A stretch of DNA of 64,000 nt from Aliikangiella sp. G2MR2-5 (GTDB lineage Bacteria > Pseudomonadota > Gammaproteobacteria > Enterobacterales > Kangiellaceae): assembly GCF_015687155.1 (NCBI RefSeq), contig NZ_JADPQF010000004.1:248001-312000 (forward strand), read 5' to 3'. The notes beneath the pieces are model-generated. The model was not told the origin of the DNA. It saw only the letters and a program-made list of their open reading frames with translations, and searched no databases. A program made the translations under genes and the position numbers. This document shows, in pieces, positions 28,618 through 37,795 of the stretch; the stretch's first letter is position 1, and every line of letters begins with the position of its first letter.

Positions 28618-29217
28618 ATGCAATTTTACTATACCCTTTCTTCGCCCTATGCCAAAAATGTTAGAACGATTATCGCCCTGCTGGGCATCAGTGATCAAGT
28701 GCAATTTATCGAGTCTCACCCGTTTAAAGATGAGGAAGCTTTTCTCACAGCGAGCCCGTTAGGTAAGGTTCCTTGCCTGGTAGATAATGGCGAAACTATC
28801 GTCGATAGCGAAGTTATTTGCGATTATCTCGATGCGAATTATACTGGTGGAGAACTATTCAACCCTATTTATGCAGACTGGCGACTGAAGTCTTTGCTTT
28901 CTGTTTGTTCCGGTCTGATCGATAGCCTCGTTTCCCGGCGAATTGAAGAAACTCGAAAAAACGAAGATTCTTTTAGCAAGTTTTGGTGGGAGAGACAAAA
29001 TAAAGCGATTACGCGTACGCTTGGATATATCGAATCAAAATTATCGCTCTTGCCGGAAACTCTAACAATTTTACAAATTTGCTTGATGAGCGCACTTGAG
29101 TATCTGGATTTTCGTCACCGTGATATAGAATGGCGAAAAAACTATCCCGAACTGGAAAAGTTTTATCAGATTTGGAGTGGCGTTGAATGTTTTCAAACTA
29201 CGCTACTGAAGGACTAG
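28618..29217 (+). CDS. Glutathione S-transferase family protein
   Basis: A 199-residue two-domain GST. The thioredoxin-like N-terminal part has the Ser-rich start (YTLSSPYAKNVRTI), the cis-proline segment GKVPCLVDNG and the glutathione-binding DSEVICDYLD. The C-terminal helical domain is shorter and less conserved. Substrate unknown. Ends at a strong hairpin. Confidence 0.88.
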   Translation: MQFYYTLSSPYAKNVRTIIALLGISDQVQFIESHPFKDEEAFLTASPLGKVPCLVDNGETIVDSEVICDYLDANYTGGELFNPIYADWRLKSLLSVCSGLIDSLVSRRIEETRKNEDSFSKFWWERQNKAITRTLGYIESKLSLLPETLTILQICLMSALEYLDFRHRDIEWRKNYPELEKFYQIWSGVECFQTTLLKD

Positions 29218-29238
29218 GTTTCACTGATTTCTCTAAAA

Positions 29239-29262
29239 AGAGCGCTCTAGCGCTCTCTTTTT
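29239..29262. terminator. Bidirectional terminator between GST and ydbL
   Basis: A 7-bp stem AGAGCGC/GCGCTCT with loop TCTA, flanked by A and T runs so that both strands end in U after the stem. Lies between converging genes. Confidence 0.82.
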
Positions 29263-29274
29263 AAGTTGATCCTG

Positions 29275-29601
29275 TTATTTCTTCACCCAGCCTTTTCCCT
29301 GTAAAAAGATATAGTGACCTTTCTGAGTTTTCTTAATCGTTGTTTGACCTGCCACCATCTGAACTTGAGATAGGGACTGTTTTCTCTTTTTGGCTATTTC
29401 CATGTAATGCGCTTTACGTTTGGTGTTGACGCTTTTTACCAGCTCTTGAATTTCTGGAGATGCATCTTTAACAATACCCAAATATCCGTCAAAGCGTTCA
29501 CCTATAATTCCTTTCTCTTTGGGGTCGCTAAGTGGCGATGCTGACAATTGGGCGCTAAAGATAAGCAAGAAAATAAGTATTAGGTAATTGATGGCTTTCA
29601 T
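29275..29601 (-). CDS. ydbL: YdbL family (DUF1318) periplasmic protein
   Basis: A 108-residue exported protein: signal peptide ending near ALA-like QLSAS (about 21), then the DUF1318 core with GIIGERFDGYLG and a Lys-rich C-terminus (GHYIFLQGKGWVKK). In E. coli YdbL is linked to assembly of the YdbH-YnbE bridge. Last gene of the ydbH-ynbE-ydbL cluster. Confidence 0.85.
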   Translation of the reverse strand: MKAINYLILIFLLIFSAQLSASPLSDPKEKGIIGERFDGYLGIVKDASPEIQELVKSVNTKRKAHYMEIAKKRKQSLSQVQMVAGQTTIKKTQKGHYIFLQGKGWVKK

Positions 29602-29647
29602 AAGTTAATCCTGCATTCGGTGAAGTTTGTCGAGTAATATTGAATAA

Positions 29648-29818
29648 TTAAAAGAGGTCTTCCTCAGATAGCACTTCTTCTACATCTTTTTCAACCTTGA
29701 TTTTAATCTCATGGCTGATAGTAATATTGGCCTCTATTTTAATGGGTTCAACCCTAACAGTAGGGTTGCAGGCGCTTAGAATTGGGATTGCTATCAGTAT
29801 AATAATGGCATTTCGCAT
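29648..29818 (-). CDS. ynbE: YnbE family lipoprotein
   Basis: About 56 residues. Lipobox ends at Cys17 (I-L-S-A-C) and the mature segment CNPTVRVEPIKIEANITI is the YnbE hallmark. In E. coli YnbE multimerises at the outer membrane to complete the YdbH lipid bridge. The ATG at 29818 has an AAGGAC site and gives a normal lipoprotein signal, unlike the longer frame. Sits between ydbH and ydbL. Confidence 0.85.
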   Translation of the reverse strand: MRNAIIILIAIPILSACNPTVRVEPIKIEANITISHEIKIKVEKDVEEVLSEEDLF

Positions 29819-29909
29819 CTTGATGTCCTTTAATCGGTTATAACTCAACCGTTTTGAATTTCTATTCGCTAACACAATAAAACAGTTTAGATGAATAGCG
29901 GATGAACAA

Positions 29910-32474
29910 CTAGTTGTTTTTTTGTGTGTCGAGCGTTCCTTCTTTAGTCAAAGATTCCAGTAGACTCTTCTCAAAGTTGCCTGATAGGAATAACGAGCGA
30001 AATAGTCCTGGCAGTTTACCCTGTATATTGAAGGTAAAGTCGACAGCTCTACCATCATATAAATCCGGGTTGGAACCCAATAGATGAATTTTTATCAGGT
30101 AGCCCGTCTCATTGTTATAGTTCAGCGTCCCGTCCAGCTCATTATAATGAAAATTTTGCAACGCTTTAAAAGCAATATTTTGACTTCCAGAAAGATCCTG
30201 ACCCGTATCATATTTAATAATTCCGTCTCCTTTGCTTTTAAAAAGACCATTTTCAATAACGATTGCATCGCCCTTTTGTTTTAATGGAAGCTCAAAATCA
30301 AGCTCTCCTTCTCCATAAAGTGTTTCTAAACCGAGAAAAAAGATGAGTTCGGTGAGAGAGAGTTTATTCAACAGTATCTGACTGGAATCAAATCCATCAC
30401 TATCGAGGCTTATCTGATTTGCAATAAGCTCTCCACCCATAACTTTTGTTTTAATATCTGTTAGTACTATAGCAAAGTCAGAATCCTCTCTAGTTGTCAT
30501 CGATTGTGTGGTTGACGTTTGAAAGTATTCTATTTTTGATGAGAAATCTGATAACTCAAGACCACTGGCGAGTACAATTTTTTTTGCATTAAAATCGGTG
30601 TCAACCTTGATTGATTCCTTAAAGTCTAGCTCACTGCGCATATATAATTGCTGAATGCTATTGTCATTGACAGAAACTTCTCCGTTATCCATCTTAAACA
30701 AAGATTTTATATGTAGATCCTTATCCAGATATATGTTTGACTGCTGAGTTAAATCTCCGCTAAACAAAGCGAAATTTTCAACTTTCTCTCCCAGTTTGTT
30801 TTGAATCAATTGATCAATAAGACTGAGTTCCAAAGGTGACTTCTTTAGTCCAATGGTTCCTCTTTTTCTCTCTCTATTCCAATCTATTTCAATTGGGATT
30901 GGAGAACCTGAATCAACTACTATTTGACCCATTCCTATCATTTGACTGTTTGAAAGTGTAAAGCTTAGAGGAATGTCCAGAGAAGTGTAATAAAGTCCGT
31001 CGAGACTACCATTAAAATCTTTTAACATAAATTCAATAGTGCCACTGGATAATGAAGGGGAAAGTTCTTTTAAATTAATATTTGCCGTAGCAGAAGTAGA
31101 AGGAGTCCAACGGTTGTTTTTCATGTGGCTTAAGTTTATATTTCCCTCGATACTCATTGTCTCCAATAGTTTTTCAAGTGACAAGCTTTCAATAGCTTTA
31201 ATATTAATAGTTAACTGTGAATCTATATTGGATGCGAATTTTTCCCCCTTCTTATTTTTTTCCAAAAATTGAAGGTTATTAACTTTAAGTGCCAGCTTGA
31301 ACATCAGATTTTTAGCATTTTCGAATAGTATTAACGCAAGCGAATCTGTCGTGATGTTCAAGGTCCCTTGATCTGTTTTAAATTCTCCTTCACCAAATAT
31401 ACTATTAGACGACTCCAGGGTCATATCGACAGAAGTATTTGTTAGTCGCATCGAATCGGTATCTAGCAAACCGCTAATGTGTAGCCTAGGTTTGCTTAAC
31501 TCATATTCTTGAAATACAACTAAGCCTTCGTTTGAAAGCAAGCTATTAATTTTGAACTGGTGTGGAGATGTTGTCGGTTTTACGAATATTTCCAGATTCA
31601 AGGGAGAGTTTGATAATTCTGCAACACTTAAACTGGTTTTTACCCCGATTTCGTTAACCGGGTAATCCGTCAACTCGGTTAAGTGTTCAGTTTGTGTGGT
31701 ATTCACAATGAGCTCTAATGGAGAGAGAAAATTTGCGCTCCTTAATTTACCTGAAAAAGGTGTGAAATTATTGTCCGCCAATACCTTTAGTAGCGCGTTG
31801 ATTATTTCCGGGTAAATAGTGACGACAACTTGAGGGGGAAGCTCCGTGTTTAGATAGTTCAGTTGAGCTATCCGAGTATTTTCCTTGTATAGCGGAATTT
31901 TAAAGCCCTGGGCGTCAGTTTCTATGCGAGCGACTAATGGCATTAACTGGCTCAGGGTAGCGGGTAATGGACTAGATTTATCATTTGTTTTCAGCCGTGT
32001 TTCGGAAATCGAGTCTATTGATAACTCGAATTGTCGTTGAGCGTTTCTGCTAAAACTGATATGACCAACACTGAGAGTGATATGTGGAAGTACTATGATC
32101 GAATCTTCAATTGTGAGTTGATTGAATGGCAAATCATCTAGCGGCAATGGTTGAGGTAGTCGGGGCAATTGCAAAGGGCCGGATGGAGAGGTGCTAGTCA
32201 TCACTTTAGCGGTCAAGTTAGACAGCCTGATTGCCTCAGCACCAAATTCTAGCATTAGCTCATCAACAAAAAGTTGATACCCCTGATGTTCCAGTCGGAC
32301 TGAATTAAACTTCCAGGCATTAAGATTGGGATAGCCAAGATCTATGTTTGTTAGCACCCACTTTTCTGGTAGAAAGCTTTTTGCAGCGATCGGTGCCCAT
32401 AAAGGGAGGCTTAGATAAAGAGTTATCGGTACTAATAGTAAAGCGACTCCAAACTTAAGTAGTTTCTTTTTCAA
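29910..32474 (-). CDS. ydbH: YdbH family AsmA-like intermembrane lipid transport protein
   Basis: An 854-residue protein with an N-terminal membrane anchor (about 7-27) and a long beta-rich AsmA/TamB-like periplasmic part. TamB, YhdP and YdbH are the redundant phospholipid bridges to the outer membrane in E. coli; YdbH works with YnbE. The C-terminal half has the family segment ELDFELPLKQKGDAIVIENG. The start is a TTG at 32474 with AAGG close upstream; no Met codon would keep the anchor. Length is near the E. coli protein (about 880). Confidence 0.88.
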   Translation of the reverse strand: MKKKLLKFGVALLLVPITLYLSLPLWAPIAAKSFLPEKWVLTNIDLGYPNLNAWKFNSVRLEHQGYQLFVDELMLEFGAEAIRLSNLTAKVMTSTSPSGPLQLPRLPQPLPLDDLPFNQLTIEDSIIVLPHITLSVGHISFSRNAQRQFELSIDSISETRLKTNDKSSPLPATLSQLMPLVARIETDAQGFKIPLYKENTRIAQLNYLNTELPPQVVVTIYPEIINALLKVLADNNFTPFSGKLRSANFLSPLELIVNTTQTEHLTELTDYPVNEIGVKTSLSVAELSNSPLNLEIFVKPTTSPHQFKINSLLSNEGLVVFQEYELSKPRLHISGLLDTDSMRLTNTSVDMTLESSNSIFGEGEFKTDQGTLNITTDSLALILFENAKNLMFKLALKVNNLQFLEKNKKGEKFASNIDSQLTINIKAIESLSLEKLLETMSIEGNINLSHMKNNRWTPSTSATANINLKELSPSLSSGTIEFMLKDFNGSLDGLYYTSLDIPLSFTLSNSQMIGMGQIVVDSGSPIPIEIDWNRERKRGTIGLKKSPLELSLIDQLIQNKLGEKVENFALFSGDLTQQSNIYLDKDLHIKSLFKMDNGEVSVNDNSIQQLYMRSELDFKESIKVDTDFNAKKIVLASGLELSDFSSKIEYFQTSTTQSMTTREDSDFAIVLTDIKTKVMGGELIANQISLDSDGFDSSQILLNKLSLTELIFFLGLETLYGEGELDFELPLKQKGDAIVIENGLFKSKGDGIIKYDTGQDLSGSQNIAFKALQNFHYNELDGTLNYNNETGYLIKIHLLGSNPDLYDGRAVDFTFNIQGKLPGLFRSLFLSGNFEKSLLESLTKEGTLDTQKNN

Positions 32475-32642
32475 AATACCTTATCCATAATTTGCTTTAG
32501 ATGAGCCGATTTAAGGCTAAAATACTTGAATTGGTTCAACAAACCAACTATTTGATAGCCTCATTCGGGACTATGCAGTGTAGAATAAGTATTAGTATGG
32601 GGTAGAGTCTAATTCTCTATACCTGTTAATTGAGAGTTCATC

Positions 32643-33848
32643 ATGTACAAGAAATCAACTAAATTACGCTTTTTTTGGACTGTCATTGGTGGTGCCGCAG
32701 CTTTCAGCCTATGGGCGAAAACCCCTACAGAACCCTTGGCGCTTGAGGAGCTTCAGGCATTTAGCGAAGCTTATTACCAAATTAAAACTTCTTATGTCAA
32801 AGAAGTGGATGACGTAACGCTTTTAAGAGCCGCCATTAACGGAATGGTTGCTCATCTTGACCGACACTCACGATATCTCTCTCCGGATGATTTTGCCAGG
32901 TTTAATAGCGATAATGAAGGGGAATATGCTGGGATTGGTTTGAGTTTTAACGACCATAAATTTGGGTTGGAAATTGCAGAAGTGCTTAAAAATAGTCCGG
33001 CTGAAAGAGCAGGACTGGAAGTAGGGATGATTGTTACTGAAGTTGGAGGAGAATCTATCAAGTTTAAGCCCGCAGAAGAAATCTATCAATTACTTAAAGG
33101 TCAAGCAGGTACTAGTATTTCCCTCACTGTGGCGTCAACAAAGTTTCCTCAACCTAAAGTTATTGAACTTACCCGTGAAATCATTTTGATTGAAAGTGTC
33201 ACCAGTAAGCTATTAGATTCTGGTGTAGGTTATATCGCTATTAATCAGTTTACCCTACATAGTGTTGAAGAGTTTAAACGTGCGGTTGAGTATTTATCTC
33301 GATCCAAGCCGCTAAATAAATTAATTATTGATTTAAGGGATAATCCTGGCGGCGTGATGGAGGTCGCGCTTGAACTAGCCGATCTATTTATTGCCCGAGG
33401 CAAGCTTTTGATATCAGCTGGCAGAGCAGAAGGAGCAAGTGAAACCTACTACGCGCATTCAGAAACTCCGTTTCGTTCTATGGAAATTCTGGTAATGATT
33501 AACGAGGGTTCTGCTTCTGCTAGTGAAATTATGGCTGCAGCATTAAAAGATCATCGCCGGGCAACAATTTTTGGAAGTGACTCTTATGGAAAAGGCTCTA
33601 TTCAGTCGATATTTGCATTAAATGATAAGGCAGGGATGAAGCTTACTACTGCCGAGTATTATTCTCCCTCTGGTAAGAAAATTCAGGATGTCGGCGTTAA
33701 ACCAAACGTATACTACAAACCCGAATCAGCAAATTTAGCTTCCGATTCAAAGTCTAGGGCTAGCCAAAGCAACATCAGTACACTGGATGCAAGTTCATAT
33801 TCTGATTTGGAACTCGAGCAGGCACATCAACTCCTAATAAATTTATAA
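32643..33848 (+). CDS. ctpA: S41 family C-terminal processing peptidase
   Basis: A 401-residue exported serine protease: signal anchor (about 8-25), PDZ domain (about 85-165, with EYAGIGLSF and GMIVTEVGGESI), then the catalytic core with LRDNPGG, the nucleophile region GSASASEI (290-296) and general-base Lys317 in YGKGSIQS. The family trims the C-termini of periplasmic proteins and murein hydrolases. It precedes the YibQ-like gene by 6 nt; in many gammaproteobacteria envC stands before this pair but is absent here. Confidence 0.92.
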   Translation: MYKKSTKLRFFWTVIGGAAAFSLWAKTPTEPLALEELQAFSEAYYQIKTSYVKEVDDVTLLRAAINGMVAHLDRHSRYLSPDDFARFNSDNEGEYAGIGLSFNDHKFGLEIAEVLKNSPAERAGLEVGMIVTEVGGESIKFKPAEEIYQLLKGQAGTSISLTVASTKFPQPKVIELTREIILIESVTSKLLDSGVGYIAINQFTLHSVEEFKRAVEYLSRSKPLNKLIIDLRDNPGGVMEVALELADLFIARGKLLISAGRAEGASETYYAHSETPFRSMEILVMINEGSASASEIMAAALKDHRRATIFGSDSYGKGSIQSIFALNDKAGMKLTTAEYYSPSGKKIQDVGVKPNVYYKPESANLASDSKSRASQSNISTLDASSYSDLELEQAHQLLINL

Positions 33849-33884
33849 GTCAAATTGATAGTTCACGGGATTCCAGATATCAAA

Positions 33885-34760
33885 ATGAAAGTCATTGGTT
33901 ACAAGTTGTTGTTAATACCTCTAATCATTAATCTAATGTTTGCTTCGGTGAGCGCAGCTGAGCTCGAAGATAAAATAGAGGCGAATAAGCCTTTGATTTC
34001 AATAGTTGTTGATGACCTGGGTGATAACTCAATAATTGCTCGTCAACTGGCTCAACTACCTGTTCCTTTGACTATGGCAATACTGCCAAAAACTCCACAT
34101 GCCTACACAATCGCCAATTTGGCTAATGAAAATGGACATGAAGTTATTATGCATCAACCGATGGAAGCTTTCTCTCGTCCTGATTTGCTTGGTCCGGGCG
34201 CGATTTTTTCTGACATGGAAGAGCAGGAAGTGTTAGATACAATTATTGAAAATGCAGAAACGATCCCACACCTGGTTGGCTTGAATAATCATATGGGGAG
34301 TTTGTTGACTCAAGATATCAAGAAAATGAATCAGGTCATGCAAACGGTAAAAGCACGAAACTGGTATTTTCTGGACTCAAAAACTAATAAAGAATCGCAG
34401 GCAGAAAGTATTGCCTCCAAGTGGGGAGTTCCCGCCGTCGGTCGAGATATTTTTCTAGATCATCATACTCAAAGTGAAAAAATAGAGTTGGAGAAAATTC
34501 TGCTCCGACGTTTAGAGCAGGCAAAAAATATTGCTCATCAATACGGTAAAGTCGTGGTAATTTGTCACCCTTACCCAGAAACCTTTTCATTTCTGGCAAA
34601 GAAGCTGCCCGAACTGAAGAGCAATTTTAATTTCGTAAAAATCAGCGAGTTAATAGACAATAAAAAAGTATCGTTTAAGAATATTGCAAAAATTACGAAA
34701 GAAAAGGTGAATAATTCACCGACAATTCAGCAAAACTCGACTAGTATTTTATCTCAATAA
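33885..34760 (+). CDS. Divergent polysaccharide deacetylase family protein (YibQ-like)
   Basis: About 291 residues: signal peptide (MKVIGYKLLLIPLIIN, cut after SAA) and a NodB-like barrel of the divergent DUF610 type. ISIVVDDLGDN, HEVIMHQPMEA, GLNNHMGSLLT and FLDSKT are conserved blocks carrying the metal-site Asp and His residues. Role in cell-wall or polysaccharide editing is inferred. An earlier TTG at 33855 is open, but the ATG starts the signal peptide. Paired with ctpA as in relatives. Confidence 0.87.
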   Translation: MKVIGYKLLLIPLIINLMFASVSAAELEDKIEANKPLISIVVDDLGDNSIIARQLAQLPVPLTMAILPKTPHAYTIANLANENGHEVIMHQPMEAFSRPDLLGPGAIFSDMEEQEVLDTIIENAETIPHLVGLNNHMGSLLTQDIKKMNQVMQTVKARNWYFLDSKTNKESQAESIASKWGVPAVGRDIFLDHHTQSEKIELEKILLRRLEQAKNIAHQYGKVVVICHPYPETFSFLAKKLPELKSNFNFVKISELIDNKKVSFKNIAKITKEKVNNSPTIQQNSTSILSQ

Positions 34761-34791
34761 ATATATTTTTCATGCTCGAACAGGAGTAATT

Positions 34792-36447
34792 ATGAATTTG
34801 TTGAAAGCTTTGCTTCCTGCAGTTTTCTTATCGGCCGTTATTGCGTGCGGTGGTGGTGGCTCCAGCTCCAATGATAGTGGCGGTGGTAGTGGTGGTGATG
34901 GCGGTGGTCTATCTGGTCCGGGAACTATTTCTGGCGTTATCACTTTCGATCTGGTTCCTCACACAAGCAATAATGCTCTGGATTACAACAATATCAGTCA
35001 GGCACCTGTTCGAGGCGCCACAGTAGAGTTATTGCAGGCCTCTGATGCAAGCGTATTGCAGACTATTGTCAGCGATGAATCTGGGAATTACAACTTCGAT
35101 GTCGCTGACGGCGGAAACGTAATCGTGAGAGTTAAGGCGGAACTCAAGCAGACTGGAACAGCGTCATGGGACTTTACGGTTGTTGATAACACCAGCAATG
35201 ATGCAATCTATGTTATGGATTCATCGACACAGGATGTTTCAGGAAGGGATGTCTCCCTAAATCTGAATGCGTCTTCAGGCTGGAGTGGCTCAAGTTATGG
35301 CGGAACCAGAGTTGCAGCACCTTTCGCTATTCTAGATGATGTATATCAATCGATTCAAAAAGTGCTCTCAGTTGACAGTAGCGCACAATTTCCTGCTCTA
35401 AGGCTTCACTGGAGTGCGAATAATGTAAATACTTCAGGCAGCAATGGAGACCAATGTGTCAATTTTGATAGTGGTCAAATTGGAACGTCTTTTTATTTGA
35501 GTAGCGGCGCCTGTCCTGGAATTTATATCCTTGGGGGAGCCAATAGCGATACGGATGAATATGATGATCATGTAATTATCCACGAGTGGGGACATTATTT
35601 TGAAGATCAGTTTTCTCGTACCGATTCTCTTGGTGGACAACATGGTGGCGCAGACAAGCTAGATATGCGTGTTGCTCTTGGTGAAGGTTACGGAAACGCA
35701 TTGTCAGGCATTGTGACCGACGACCCTGTTTACAGAGACTCCTTTGGCGCTGCTCAGGGACAAGGCTTTTCCATAAATGTTGAGTCTAATCCCTCAACAA
35801 ACCAGGGCTGGTTTTCAGAGTCGAGTGTGCAATCACTACTCTATGACTTTTATGATTCAAATAACGATGGTTCGGATAACTTAACCCTGGGCTTTGCACC
35901 TATTTATCAGGCGTTAGTCAATGGTGAAAAAACAACCAATGCCTTTACCTCCATTTTTTCTCTGGCCAACCAGATCAAAACGGAATCGCCGAGTAATAGT
36001 GCTGCGATAGATAGTTTGCTCGCATCACAGAATATTACCGTAGCTGATGATTATGGCTCCACTGAAACGAATGATGGTGGAAATGCAGATTCAATACCTG
36101 TGTATAAGACTGCCACAGTGGGCGGAGGCAGTGTTGAAGTTTGTTTCAATAATACTAACGGCGAATATAACAAGTTGGGAAATCGTCAGTATATTCGTTT
36201 TGATATTGCAACCAATGGGAGTTATGGCTTCACTGCCAATGGTCAAAATAGTGGAGATGATCCTGATATAGTTGTTTACCAACAAGGAGCCGTGAGCTTT
36301 TTCAGTGAAACGAATGGTAATGAGACGACATCACAGAATTTGAATGCCGGTAGTTATGTTATGGATGTTTATGAATATGCGAATGTCGATGGTGACACCA
36401 ATACCAGTAAAACGACCTGTGTCGATGTAACAATTGTGGCTAACTAG
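34792..36447 (+). CDS. Lipoprotein with HExxH metalloprotease-like domain
   Basis: A 551-residue lipoprotein: lipobox Cys19 (V-I-A-C) followed by a Gly/Ser-rich tether, a carboxypeptidase-regulatory/SdrB-like beta domain (about 45-160), then a domain with His264-Glu-x-x-His268 (IIHEWGHYFEDQF) and a downstream Glu298 in GEGYGN that could be the third zinc ligand, as in gluzincins. The C-terminal part is beta-rich with two Cys, possibly a PPC-like domain (SYVMDVYEY). Exact family not recognised; protease activity is inferred. A small exported protein follows after 15 nt, probably in one operon. Confidence 0.78.
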   Translation: MNLLKALLPAVFLSAVIACGGGGSSSNDSGGGSGGDGGGLSGPGTISGVITFDLVPHTSNNALDYNNISQAPVRGATVELLQASDASVLQTIVSDESGNYNFDVADGGNVIVRVKAELKQTGTASWDFTVVDNTSNDAIYVMDSSTQDVSGRDVSLNLNASSGWSGSSYGGTRVAAPFAILDDVYQSIQKVLSVDSSAQFPALRLHWSANNVNTSGSNGDQCVNFDSGQIGTSFYLSSGACPGIYILGGANSDTDEYDDHVIIHEWGHYFEDQFSRTDSLGGQHGGADKLDMRVALGEGYGNALSGIVTDDPVYRDSFGAAQGQGFSINVESNPSTNQGWFSESSVQSLLYDFYDSNNDGSDNLTLGFAPIYQALVNGEKTTNAFTSIFSLANQIKTESPSNSAAIDSLLASQNITVADDYGSTETNDGGNADSIPVYKTATVGGGSVEVCFNNTNGEYNKLGNRQYIRFDIATNGSYGFTANGQNSGDDPDIVVYQQGAVSFFSETNGNETTSQNLNAGSYVMDVYEYANVDGDTNTSKTTCVDVTIVAN

Positions 36448-36462
36448 AAAAGGATAATCCTT

Positions 36463-36990
36463 ATGAAGTATTTTAAATTAACTTTAGTTATGATGTTATC
36501 CACCATGATGACAAGCGTATTGGCTGGAAATCATCACAATGAAAAGCAGAGCAATAGCGTCAAACAGTCGGTTGGCAAACCATCTGCACCAATCTATATG
36601 AATTATAAGCTATTAACGAAAAACCCAAGTGCCGGTGAGCAGATCGAAATTTCACTCTCATTTAGTTCTCGCGTTAAATCTGGTATTCGTGCAAATATCA
36701 CTCCTTCTGATAAATTAACCTGGGTTAGTCAGCAGCTTGATTTGCATAGTGAACTACGAAAGTCAGGTGAAAGAAGCGCGTTGCCGACACTTAAGGTCGT
36801 GGCTCCTAAAGATGGTATTTTTTACATTCATCTGGTGGCATCGGTTGAAGAAAATGGCCAGATTTTAAGTAAGCCGTTTACTATACCTGTTGTTGTGGGC
36901 AAAGGTGATACCCAGCTTGAGGTTGGGCAATACGAAATTGATTCTAAAGGACAAAAAGTAAAGGTGATGAAAGCTGAATCCAGTCAATAA
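36463..36990 (+). CDS. Exported protein of unknown function
   Basis: A 175-residue secreted protein: signal peptide cut after VLA (about 21), a polar His/Asn/Lys stretch, then one probable immunoglobulin-like beta domain (about 48-150). No cysteine after the signal, no known motif. It lies 15 nt after the HExxH lipoprotein gene, suggesting a partner, chaperone or substrate of that protein. Confidence 0.65.
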   Translation: MKYFKLTLVMMLSTMMTSVLAGNHHNEKQSNSVKQSVGKPSAPIYMNYKLLTKNPSAGEQIEISLSFSSRVKSGIRANITPSDKLTWVSQQLDLHSELRKSGERSALPTLKVVAPKDGIFYIHLVASVEENGQILSKPFTIPVVVGKGDTQLEVGQYEIDSKGQKVKVMKAESSQ

Positions 36991-37001
36991 ATGATAGTCA
37001 T

Positions 37002-37035
37002 GCTAAAGGCCGTACTTTCCTATATGGCCTTTAGC
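37002..37035. terminator. Hairpin between converging genes
   Basis: A perfect 10-bp inverted repeat GCTAAAGGCC / GGCCTTTAGC with a 14-nt loop in the 50-nt gap before the DUF938 gene's end. No T run; terminator inferred from position. Confidence 0.55.
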
Positions 37036-37040
37036 CGGTA

Positions 37041-37637
37041 TCACTGTTTCTTGACCCAAACTAAAATACGATTGTTTGCCGGCATGGCAATGTCTTTTTC
37101 AAACTGAAAGCCATTTTTTTCACCCAACAGACACATAGCTTCAAAATCTCGAATACCTTGATGTGCATGTTGCTGTTTCAGCCAACGATCAAATTGACAG
37201 TTGCTTTCGCTGGTGAATTTTCCTTTGTAGTTAAATGGGCCATATATCAGAAGCGGTGCTTCTGGTTTTAGTACTCGACTAAGTCCGTAAAATGCGGCTT
37301 CAACGGCTTCCCATGGCATAATATGCGCAGTATTTGCCGAAAAAGAAGCTTCATACAGGGTTTTGGGCCATTCGTCATTGAGTACATCAAGCGGTATTGG
37401 TGGGAGTATATTGCCAATATCCGACTCTTTGATCCACTGATTGATTCCATGATGGTTACTTCTCAGATCACTGGTTTGCCAGCTCAAATGCTTTAGTCTT
37501 CGACCAAAATAAATTGCATGTTGCCCGGTACCACTACCTAACTCGAGTAACGAGCGACAGCTTACTAAATAGGGCTCTATCACATCGAATATCGGCTTTT
37601 GATTTCTCTCACAAGCTTCTGAATATGGTTTGCTCAT
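37041..37637 (-). CDS. DUF938 family SAM-dependent methyltransferase-like protein
   Basis: About 198 residues. MSKPYSEACERNQKPI is the conserved DUF938 start and SLLELGSGTGQHAIYFGRRL is a class I SAM-binding loop; NTAHIMPWEAVEAAF is another family block. Substrate unknown. A GTG at 37709 would add 24 residues, but the family start matches the ATG at 37637. Confidence 0.85.
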   Translation of the reverse strand: MSKPYSEACERNQKPIFDVIEPYLVSCRSLLELGSGTGQHAIYFGRRLKHLSWQTSDLRSNHHGINQWIKESDIGNILPPIPLDVLNDEWPKTLYEASFSANTAHIMPWEAVEAAFYGLSRVLKPEAPLLIYGPFNYKGKFTSESNCQFDRWLKQQHAHQGIRDFEAMCLLGEKNGFQFEKDIAMPANNRILVWVKKQ

Positions 37638-37795
37638 ACAGTTAAAATCCGCAACCTCATGTTGAAAATTGAGTTTACTATATTTCACGGATTTCACCTT
37701 GTTAAACACTTAAATTGATTCCAGAGTTTGATTTTGTTTAAATGAGCCACAATTCTAATCAGGTAAAACGCCTCAATATACCAATTTGGTCAGCA

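Noticed and set aside
29268-29290. TGATCC near the ydbL end as another ECF11 promoter
   Set aside because: No CGTA follows at 16 nt and the site points into the end of a converging gene.
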